From Liolophura sinensis (taxonomy: Eukaryota; Mollusca; Polyplacophora; Chitonida; Chitonidae): DNA of 64,000 nucleotides. Shown one piece after another: positions 11,806-23,800 of this stretch. The position numbers and the translations under genes are program-made. Every line of letters starts with the position of its first letter. Position 1 is the first letter of the stretch. The notes beneath the pieces were generated by a model, which had not been told where the DNA came from, did not search any database, and saw only the letters and a program-made list of their open reading frames with translations. The DNA is taken from the NCBI RefSeq assembly GCF_032854445.1, contig NC_088300.1, positions 39,710,458 to 39,774,457 of the forward strand, given 5' to 3'.

Positions 11806-14800
11806 CTAAAAAACAAGATGACAGAAACAACTCAATGGCTACACTATGCTTTACAATGTTCAGCTATATCTGTACATGTATCTTAATCTTAAAACAGTAA
11901 TTTAGTGAACACCTTTCATCTTAATGATTCAGTGGTTTGACTTTGTAATGAACTGTGACTTAGAACTCTAAAATATTGTCTTTGATTTTGGGAGTTATTT
12001 GGATTGGTCATCAATGTTGTAAATGTAATATAAGCATTCTTCATACCCCTGGCTTCGAAGCCCACAAAACACCTTCCAAGGGAGATAACACAAATATTAT
12101 CTTCCTTTGAAAATTTAATCTTGCCAAACACATGTATATGCCCGTTGCTGGTTATCTATGCATTACATATTTATTCATTGATTTGACTGTGATTATGGTA
12201 CATAATATGCAGGAATACTTCATGTATATAACTGTAAATCAGGTTTATGGGAGAAGGCAACTGAGAATAGCCTACAGAAACTTAAGACTGGTAGCACAGC
12301 CATCAAAGTGCTCACCTGTAAAAGACGCATGAAGGCAGAATTTCAGCTCAAGACATAAGGAACTGAGGTCGTGTATTTGGTAAGTGTGTATGTGTGTGTA
12401 TGTGTATGTATGGATGTATACATGGGATCTTACATCATACTTAACAATTGTTAAGTCATATGACTTAGGAGTTAGGTGTATATGACTTAGCACTAAGGTG
12501 TATATGCCGTGTCTTTGGTAAGCGTGTATGTGCGTGTATATGTATGTATGGATGTATACATGGGATCTTACATCATACTTAACAATTGTTAAGTCATATG
12601 ACTTAGGAGTTAGCTGTATATGACTTAGGACTTAGGTGTATATGCCGTGTCTTCTTGTGGCAAGGTAGATTCTGCACTGCTGTCACTAAAGTAACATGCC
12701 GAAGGCAGAAAACATGACACCCTACCCTGTCACATCATACAGACACCGAGCCCAACAAGTCAAACACCACGTCCTTGCTGAGAAACTCTGAGGTCTGATC
12801 CCAGATTTCCCGATTTTTCATGAATTTGGTCATTTACAGTAATTTATATGAAAAATGAAACATCCCTCTCATGCCATTGTCTTCTACATCATGAATTTTA
12901 TAATGTACAGTAATTAATATGCACACAGCAAATCAATGATGGAACATCCCCCTTGTGTTCACGTGCTCTATATGTCTGCAACACTTGAGCTCATCACATC
13001 CAGTACTATTTAAGATACCACCTCTAATATTTTGTTTAATATGGCTTTCCCTGTCATTAGAAGTTGATGCAAACGCTCAGGATATGACACCTGTACTTTG
13101 TACAGGCAAGCTAAAAACCAGCCCTGACATACCACATGTCTGAATGCTGAAGCAGAAGCAGTGACAGGTACCTGATATATCACCTGCCTGAAAGCTGAAG
13201 CAGAAGCAGTGCCAGGTACCTGACATATCACCTGTCTGAAAGCTGAGGGAGAAGCAGTGGCAGGTACCCGACATATCACCTGCCGGAAAGCTGAAGCAGA
13301 AGCAGTGCCAGGTACCTGACATATCACCTGCCTGAAAGCTGAAGGAGAAGTAGACATATCACCTGCCGGAAAGCTGAAGCAGAAGCAGTGCCAAGTACCT
13401 GACATATCACCTGTCTGAATGCTGAAGCAGCAGCAGTGCCAGGTACCTGACATATCACCTGTCTGAATGCTGAAGCAGAAGCAGTGCCAAGTACCTGACA
13501 TATCACCTGTCTGAAAGCTGAAGCAGAAGCAGTGCCAAGTACCTGACATATCACCTGTCTGAATGTTGAAGCAGAAGCAGTGCCAGGTACCTGACATATC
13601 ACCTGTCTGAATGCTGAAGCAGAAGCAGTGCCAAGTACCTGACATATCACCTGTCTGAAAGCTGAAGCAGAAGCAGTGCCAAGTACCTGATATATCACCT
13701 GTCTGAATGCTGAAGCAGAAGCAGTGCCAGGTACCTGACATATCACCTGTCTGAATGCTGAAGCAGAAGCAGTGCCAAGTACCTGACATATCACCTGTCT
13801 GAAAGCTGAAGCAGAAGCAGTGGCAGGTACCTGACATATCACCTGCCTGAATGCTGAAGCAGAAGCAGTGGCAGTTGGATTTAAGCAGCTACCTCCTACA
13901 CGTGCACATGTGCAAGCTACATTTTAACAGCAGCTTCGACAAAAGCTACAAAGCATTAAATATCTTCACATTTTTTTTCTCTGGTATTATGTCAACACGT
14001 CGAAAAATTTCGAGAATGTTGACATTTTGCTTGGGGTTAAAAGTTGCTTTCAGCCTCATTTGAGTTGTACCATGTTAGTGAGTTCTTGTGGTAACTGACT
14101 TACAGCCATGTTTCTCGCTTGTGAAAATAATGAAGTGGATGTACTAACCCCAGAGAGGGTTAATGTTTGTATTCCAACTTACCATGTCAACCAGTGAAAT
14201 ATAAAGGAACATGCCCCCTGCGATGGCAAATATCCAGTCATGAGCCAGGGTGTTCTGGCCTAACACGATACCGCCAACAAGGCCGACGTAACACATGCAG
14301 GCTGACAGAAAGTTGTACATCAGAGCCTTCTTCAGGGACATACCAGAGTTCAACAGGATGGCAAAATCGCCTGAAAAAAAAACACCCAAAAGAACATGCA
14401 TTAGTACAATAAGTTTTCAAATTCTTCTATTATAAAATTTTCTCTGCCAACATTTCTCAGGAGTATAATAATGATTTATGAACTTGGTTTATAGGGGCCT
14501 TCGTGGCTCAGTTGGTTAGCACGCTAGCACAGCATAATAACCCAGGAGTCTCTCATCAATGCGGTCCCTGTGAGTTCAAGTCCAGCTCATGTTGACTTCC
14601 TCTTCGGCCGTAAGTGGGAAGGTCGGTCAGCAACCTGCGGATGGTTGTGGGTTTCCCCGCACACTGCCTGGTTTCCTCCCACCATAATGCTGGCCGCCGA
14701 CGTATAAGTGAAATATTCTTGAGACGGCGTAAAACACCAATCAAATAAATAAATAAATAACTTGGTTTATAATTCTCTAGGGTGCCTGTACAGACATGAA

Positions 14801-17800
14801 AAGGGTTAGTGGTAAACCTGTTAGCACAGCACAATAAATCTACAGCCTCTCACCAATGTGAGATGCTGTGAGTTCGAGTCCAGCTGGCTGGTCGTATGTG
14901 ACAACATCTGTCAGAAACCTGCAGATGGTTATCTCCACATTACACCACAGCTTACAGGCTTCTTTCAATGGCATTTAGAAGTTGAGTTGGATAACATAAC
15001 AAATATATGTCAGACACCACAAGAAAGCTGATGGAAGCCACGGAAATGCTGCGATCAAAGCCACTCATTAATCGAGAAAACAGATTCCCAATCCCCCCTG
15101 CCTACAGTGAGCTCATCTCACCAACAGACCTTAGACTAACAACCATCCTCACTCACACCTGTGCCCACCAGTTGTTAATGTATCTTGTTAATTTATTTGC
15201 TTAATCAGCAATGTGCTCTCTCTTGTCAATCTGCTGTATGTCTCTTCTATTGTTCATATGTTTAAATCAATAACTTAGCCCTCTTTCAAATATCCATTGT
15301 AGCCACCAATACATTATGCTTGATCAATGCATTAGTACCTATACCCAAGCACTGCACGTTGAATAAAAAAAAGCTATGATCCATATATTTGATATGTTAG
15401 ATTACAGGATCTCAAAGATTTTTGATTGTGCAGCAAAATTTAAAGTTAAAAAAACAATGGTGCTGGCACCATATTGTTTCCTTGAGCTCTTACCTGCTTC
15501 TCTAAGATTTATATAGATAGAGAAAGGTAAGGATGGGCCAAGAAGGTCAACATCACTCTGGTTGGTGAGAACCTATCCAACTTCATCAGTCATTAGCCAT
15601 CAAGAGCTGAACACCAGATCACAGAACCTAAACTAGTTACCAAACTGATCTGGGGCAATTCTGCACATACAACAGCCATGGAGACACTGACTCCTGACAA
15701 AATGCTCTCTGTAAAGGCTTTACCAACTGACCTCGCTCATGGGGCACTTCTTCACATATAACAGCCATGGAGACACTGACTCCTGACAAAATGCTTTCTG
15801 TAAAGGCTTTACCAACTGACCTAGCTCATGGGGCACTTCTTCACATATAACAGCCAAGGAGACACTGACTCCTGACAAGATGCTCTCTGTAAAGGCCGCA
15901 CCAATTGACAAGCCATCAATAAAATTATGTAAGCCATCCCCAAATATAATCATCCAGGCCACGGTGGCCACTTCACTTTTTTGTCTCGATTCCATCCCAG
16001 ATTTACATCCATGACAACCATCCGTCTCTTCATTAGCCCTCTGAAACAGAAAGTACAAAAATACTGATCACTTAAGGACGCTGATGTACATCTGTAAATC
16101 TGTGGTTACAAGAGAGTTGTTTAATTACGATTGTTACGAAGACGCTGATGATCAACGATCGGATTACTGTTACAACATCACTTCCCTTTACTTGAGTGAA
16201 CGCCAGTCTAGGCCTACCTACTCACTCGTCTTTACTTGAGTGAACGCCAGTCTAGGCCTACCTACTCACTCGTCTTTACTTGAGTGAACGCCAGACTAGG
16301 CCTACCTACTCACTCGTCTTTACTTGAGTGAACACCAGACTAGGCCTACCTACTCACTCGGCTTTACTTGAGTAAATGTCAGTCCAGGCCTACCTATTCA
16401 CTCGTCTTTACTTGAGCGAACGCCAGACTAGGCCTACCTACTCACTTCACTTTACTTGAGTGAGCGCCAGACTAGGCCTACCTACTCACTTCACTTTACT
16501 TGAGTAAACGCCAGTCCAGGCCTACCTACTCACTCGTCTTTACTTGAGTGAACGCCAGACTAGGCCTACCTACTCACTTCACTTTACTTGAGTGAACGCC
16601 AGACTAGGCCTACCTATTCACTTCACTTTACTTGAGTGAACGCCAGACTAGGCCCACCTACTCGCTCGTCTTTACTTGAGTGAACGCCAAACTAGGCCTA
16701 CCTACTCACTTCACTTTACTTGAGTAAATGCCAGTCCAGGCCTACCTACTCACTCGCCCAGCCTATGCATACCTACTCGGCTTTACTTGAGTGAACCCCA
16801 GTCTAGGCCTATCTACTCACTCGGCTTTACTTGAGTGAACCCCAGACTAGGCCTACCTACTCGCTCGTCTTTACTTGAGTGAATGCCAGACTAGGCCTAC
16901 CTACTCACTCGGCTTTACTTGAGTGAACGCCAGACTAGGCCTACCTACTCGCTCGTCTTTACTTGAGTGAACGCCAAACTAGGCCTACCTATTCACTTCA
17001 CTTTACTTGAGTGAACGCCAGACTAGGCCTACCTACTCACTTCACTTTACTTGAGTGAAAGCCAGACTAGGCCTACCTACTCACTCGTCTTTACTTGAGT
17101 GAACGCCAGTCTAGGCCTACCTACTCGCTCGTCTTTACTTGAGTGAACGCCAAACTAGGCCTACCTACTCGCTCGTCTTTACTTGAGTGAACGCCAAACT
17201 AGGCCTACCTACTCACTTCACTTTACTTGAGTGAACGCCAGACTAGGCCTACCTACTCACTTCACTTTACTTGAGTGAACGCCAGACTAGGCCTACCTAC
17301 TCACTCGTTTTTACTTGAGTGAACGCCAGACTAGGCCTACCTACTCACTCGTCTTTACTTGAGTGAACGCCAGACTAGGCCTACCTACTCACTTCACTTT
17401 ACATGAGTGAACGCCAAACTAGGCCTACCTACTCACTTCACTTTACTTGAGTGAATGCCAGACTAGGCCTACCTAATCACTTCACTTTACTTGAGGTGAA
17501 CGCCAGTCTAGGCCTACCTACTCACTCGTCTTTACTTGAGTGAACGCCAGAATAGGCCTACCTACTCGCTCGTCTTTACTTGAGTGAACACCAGACTAGG
17601 CCTACCTACTCACTCGGCTTTACTTGAGTAAATGCCAGTCCAGGCCTACCTACTCACTCGCCCAGCCTACGCCTTCTCACTCGGCTTTACTTGAGTGAAC
17701 ACCAGTCTAGGTCTACCTACCCACTCGGCTTTACTTGAGTGAACGCCAGACTAGGCCTACCTACTCACTCGTCTTTACTTGAGTGAACGCCAGTCTATGC

Positions 17801-20800
17801 ATACCTACTCACTCGTCTTTATTTGAGTGAACGCCAGTCCAGGCCTACCTACTCACTCGTCTTTACTTGAGTGAACGCCAGTCTATGCCTACCTACTCAC
17901 TCGTCTTTACTTGAGTAAACGCCAGTCTAGGCGTCTCTTATCTGTCATTGATGGCTTGTGCATGTTCTACATGCAGAATAACTGTTTATTATAATACTCC
18001 GCACAACCATCTTGTCTCCTGCTAGTCATATATATGACAAGATTTAGTGCACTGTTTTCTGATAGTGACAATATTTTTTCTACCAAACTACTTTTTTTTT
18101 ACATATCACACGACAACAGGTAATAATCAATTTATGAACTTGGTTTATATTTCTCGAGGATGCCCAAATCAACAATTACCACAATTCTTGTGAGTTCTTG
18201 TTGGTTTTGACTCTCGCAAACTAGCAGGACTGACGTGATTTTACGGTATAGTTGGTAGATCAAAGATATACATCTTGCATAAGCTTGTCTGCGGGCTAAA
18301 AAGTGCAGTTAGCACCTACTGTAAAATCATATGTTTCAGCCGCATTAGTCTGTCAGAGACCTCACCTTATCTTGACCTTATCCTCACCTTAAACTTTCAT
18401 GAACTGGTATGACTCCTGAAATGCTGATTTGGTTTATTCTTTTGCATTATCTCCCTTTGCTTTTTGACACCTGCTTGTTAGTAAAGTAAATGTTAAACAA
18501 TGGCTTGCTGTGATTGTGACCTACAAGCTCACAACTTAAAGTGCTAACAGAGGAGGGTAAAACATACAGTGCACTCAAGGAATCGGAATATCAGGGATTG
18601 TCAGCTCTCAACAAGTGATGCTAAGCTCGGCATTTAGGTGGAAAACTCGTGCTCAGCACTTGTGTGTTCAAATGGTGCTCAGCACTTGGGTATTCAACTC
18701 GTGTTCAGTCCTTAGGTGTTCAAACCTGTGATCAGTACATAGGTGTTCCAATTCGTACTAAGCGCTTGGGTGTTCAACTCATGCTCGGTACTGTATTAGG
18801 TGTTCAACTCATGCTCAGTATTGTATTAGGTGTTCAACTCATGCTCAGTGCTGTATTAGGTGTTTAACTCATGCTCAGTGCTGTATAAGGTGTTCAACTC
18901 ATGTTCACTGCTGTATTAGGTGTGTTCAACCCATGCTCACGGCTGTATTAGGTGTTGAACTCCTGCTCAGTACTGTATTAGGTGTTCAACTCCTGCTCAG
19001 TACTGTAATAGGTGTTCAACTCATGCTCAGCACTGTATTAGGTGTTCAACTCATGCTCAGTACTGTATTACATGTTCAACTCATGCTCAGTACTGTATTA
19101 CATGTTCAACTCATGCTCAGTACTGTATTAGGTGTTCAACTCATGCTCAGTACTGTATTAGGTGTTCAACTCATGCTCAGTACTGTATTAAGTGTTCAAT
19201 TCATGCTCAGTGCTGTATCAGGTGTTCAACTCATGCTCAGTGCTGTATTAGGTGTTCAACTCACCCTCAGTGCTGTATTACGTGTTCAACTCATGCTCAG
19301 TGCTGTATTACGTGTTCAACGCATGCTAAGTGCTGTATTAAATGTTCAACTCATGCTCAGTGCTGTATCAGATGTTCAACTCATGCTCAGCGCTTGCTGA
19401 TCATTACTTGTCTCCTGCTGGCAATTCCAGATATTCAGCTCTACTACAGGCACTATATGTATAGTAGATTTGAACATTAAACCTAACCAAGAGTAATAGT
19501 AGTCCTTACTGTAACTTCTCCATTAACACCATATCCATTGGAATGAAGTTCCTCTGTAACTGTGCTTTTTTCTCTTGACAATGAGGGACTGTGGTCTGAT
19601 GAGCACACCCCCTTGCCCTCTACTTGAACGTTGATGTCCAAATCCTTCATCTGGCATTTTTCAACGACCGATGTGGGGGTCCTTACTGGTATTGAACAGA
19701 TGCCGTAGTCCGGGTCAGTCGCCACTGTGTCAGGGTAGGACTTGTCTGGTAGATTGGCTTGCCTAACTTCTGACGCTGAAAGTAACACAACATGATGAAC
19801 AGCTGCAAAACAGACAAATGTCTTCCCTTTACAAGTTTACTAGTGTATATATACACTATGACATTTTTTAAAAGACAAAGTCAATCTGGTAGCCCTAATG
19901 AATTATGGGGAATGGGGCAATGGTTGATAACAAAGTTCCACCTTACAGTACTTATATCTACACTGTTTATAGAGGATTTATTTATTGAATTGCGATTTCA
20001 CATTTTCCCACATATTCATAATGGCAGAAAATTATCAAGAGATTAAAGAGAGTAAAGCATGTGTAAATGATGATACGAGATGTATACATTTTCACCAAGT
20101 ACAAAGTCTTCTCTTCCTGAGTAGGTCACATGGTGAGTTTAATAGTAATTCACAGGTAAGCAGCTTAATCGCACGGCCATCATCCACTCCCCGCTCCTCA
20201 TGAGTACATGACCCATGTCACAGGTGAGTTAGTAATTCACAGGTAAGCAGCTTAATTGCACTGCCATCACCCACTCCCCGCTCCTCATGAGTACATGACC
20301 CATGTCACAGGTGAGTTAGTGATTCACAGGTAAGCAGCTTAATCGCACGGCCATCACCCACTCCCTGCTCCTCATGAGTACATGACCCATGTCACAGGTG
20401 AGTTAGTGATTCACAGGTAAGCAGCTTAATCACATGGCCATCACCCACTCCCCGCTCTTCATGAGTACAATGACCCATGTCACAGGTGAGTTAGTAATTC
20501 ACAGGTAGGCGGCTTGACCATACAGACAGGTTTCTGACATATACATGTCCCTATGATTTCTGAAGACAGAAGCTAATGCAATGAGATAAAAATTTCATGA
20601 GAACAGCTAGCAACATATGCACAGAAATACTTCAGATTTATACTATATACTGGCAATAATTAAGGCACAAAATAATAAATTCTGTAAGGCCTACATTTGG
20701 ATTTAGCATACACAGTTACGGCTTATAGCCTTTTTCAGCAAAGGCATATATTATGTCAACAACTGTTAAATCAATGTTTTGACACCAAGACAGCAGTTGT

Positions 20801-23800
20801 TAACAAGTTTCTACAGGCCACGACATGCTCAGACAGGTAACAGAAATTTACCTGTCCACAGAAAAAATAATACATGTAACGGCTCCTATCAAAGTTTATT
20901 CAAATTCATTTCTCCTGAGGAAGAGCTGAAATAATTTCTTTACTCTAGAAATTTACTCTAAATTTTTGACAATTTACATGTAGGCTAGATAACTACAAAA
21001 GAAAGGATCTCTGTACATGTCGGCCTACGTATGCACACGTGTCTTTTCTCCGCCCCCTTTCACTCGACCAACTTCACACTTTCCAGGTGTATTACTCGGG
21101 ACACACACATCTATTGAAAGATCATTATAGTTAATACTCCTCGGGGTAATTCACCAGTTGTGAGTCTCTTTAATTTTCTCTTCACCAGTGATTAGTACCC
21201 GTAAATAAGTCAAATCCAGACTTCGTTTTGATCTGCTTTTGTTGATTGAAATCTTTGTTTATTTTGACCAGTAAACAACGCACTATTTTTAGCACACATG
21301 TAAGGTGTTGCAAGACTTTTGATTTACTCAAATGTCTTTTTTTTTTTTTCTTTAGATCAGTTTGAACATGTCCTGCCATATACTGAGAGTGACAACCACA
21401 TCTGCCATAAGCCATAAATGCATAACTATTCTGTCTTGATTCATAACTAATCAACATTTTTCTATAAGTGATGTCAAGACCAATTGCTCATGCTGCGAGT
21501 TTCAGTCAATCTGGACTGATGCTCTCAGCTGTAAGCTTTCTGGGCAGGTCCTGATGTACATGTGACTGCAAAAAATATCCAATTTGAGTATCTCAAATGG
21601 TCAGTCAAAAAACTAATAAAAATCAATTTCATTTCAAAGAAAAACTCTATTTCTGATCTTTCACTTTTGATTTTTCATGATTTTGTCTTTTCCTTCTTGC
21701 GATGTGCCATCATTGTGTCTTAACTGCTGTGTCTACAATAGCCTACAGTTCATCCAAGTCCATGTGACTGCAAGATGCTGCAAAGACGACAAATACAAAG
21801 CCGATACTACAATAGTGAATGCAGGAGCATATATCAGTTGAAATGTAACCCTAGTTATTGTGCATAAGCATGCAGCACACCTCAAGTACAAATACATGCA
21901 CATGTACCAGACAATACAAACACATACATGTACCAATTGTAAGAACCTGTACAAATATGGTTACCCTACATCCATTCTGTAAGATCCAATTCACACACCC
22001 TTAAACATGTCACAAAAGCTATGAGATACAATCAAAGTGCATGTTTGCCTTGAGCAAAGACTGCACAACTGTAGAATGTGACATACATGTGTATGTAGTT
22101 CTAAATGCAGCTATCTAACTGGGTAGAGATTCACGTCCAATTTTCAAAATATATGGCAATATATGCAAAGATCAGAATGACATGTATATACATTGTAATC
22201 TAACAATTTTTTTTTCTGTCATCTGGGTAAATACTGATCTACAAATCTGAAAATAGATGTCCATATGGTCAAACTCAACCTCAGAACCTAGTACATATTT
22301 GTTTAGCCTGACCAGGCAACCTCAGAATCTGTATACACTTGTTCAGTCTGACCAGGCAACCTCAGAATCTGTATACACTCGTTCAGTCTGACCAGGCAAC
22401 CTCAGAATCTGTATACACTTGTTCAGTCTGACCAAGCAAACCTCAGAATCTGTATACACTCGTTCAGTCTGACCAGGCAACCTCAGAATCTGTATACACT
22501 TGTTCAGTCTGACCAGGCAACCTCAGAATCTGTATACACTTGTTCAGTCTGACCAGGCAACCTCAGAATCTGTATACACTCGTTCAGTCTGACCAAGCAA
22601 CCTCAGAATCTGTATACACTTGTTCAGTCTGACCAAGCAACCTCAGAATCTGTATACACTTGTTCAGTCTGACCAGGCAACCTCAGAATCTGTATACACT
22701 TGTTCAGTCTGACCAGGCAACCTCAGAATCTGTATACATTTGTTCAGTCCGATCAAGCAACCTCAGAATCTGTACACACTTGTTCAGTCTGACCAAGCAA
22801 CCTCAGAATCTGTATACACTCGTTCAGTCTGACCAGGCAACCTCAGAATCTGTATACACTTGTTTAGCCTGACCAGGCAACCTCAGAATCTGTATACACT
22901 TGTTCAGTCTGACCAGGCAACCTCAGAATCTGTATACACTCGTTCAGTCTGACCAAGCAACCTCAGAATCTGTATACACTTGTTCAGTCTGACCAAGCAA
23001 CCTCAGAATCTGTATACACTTGTTCAGTCTGACCAAGCAACCTCAGAATCTGTATACACTCGTTCAGTCTGACCAGGCAACCTCAGAATCTGTATACACT
23101 TGTTTAGCCTGACCAGGCAACCTCAGAATCTGTATACACTTGTTCAGTCTGACCAAGCAACCTCAGAATCTGTATACACTTTTTCAGTCTGACCAAGCAA
23201 CCTCAGAATCTGTATACACTTGTTCAGTCTGACCAGGCAACCTCAGAATCTGTATACACTTGTTCAGTCTGACCAAGCAACCTCAGAATCTGTATACACT
23301 TGTTCAGCCTGACTAAGAAACCTCAGAATCTGTATACACTTGTTCAGTCTGACCAAGCAACCTCAGAATCTGTATACACTTGTTCAGCCTGACTAAGAAA
23401 CCTCAGAATCTGTATACACTTGTTCAGTCTGACCAGGCAACCTCAGAATCTGTATACACTTGTTCAGTCTGACCAAGCAACCTCAGAATCTGTATACACT
23501 TTTTCAGTCTGACCAAGCAACCTCAGAATCTGTATACACTTTTTCAGTCTGACCAAGCAACCTCAGAATCTGTATACACTTGTTCAGTCTGACCAGGCAA
23601 CCTCAGAATCTGTACACACTTGTTCAGTCTGACCAAGCAACCTCAGAATCTGTATACACTTGTTCAGTCTGACCAAGCAACCTCAGAATCTGTATACACT
23701 TGTTCAGCCTGACTAAGAAACCTCAGAATCTGTATACACTTGTTCAGTCTGACCAAGCAACCTCAGAATCTGTATTCCAGAGTTTTTGCTCAATAATCCA

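Noticed and set aside
13010-13837. 275-codon minus frame with Cys/Phe-rich 16-residue repeats
   Set aside because: It is a 48-bp minisatellite inside ZIP intron 7, open in all three minus frames because the period is a multiple of three.
18933-19400. 155-codon plus frame of [10 protein letters not shown] repeats
   Set aside because: 30-bp minisatellite, antisense in ZIP intron 5.
21660-21740. Candidate missing ZIP exon with hydrophilic translation ([12 protein letters not shown])
   Set aside because: Poor acceptor, and the only donor leaves phase 2, which does not fit exon 5.
22270-23776. CRISPR-like regular repeat
   Set aside because: The 40-bp units are directly adjacent with no unique spacers, and the context is a eukaryotic intron.
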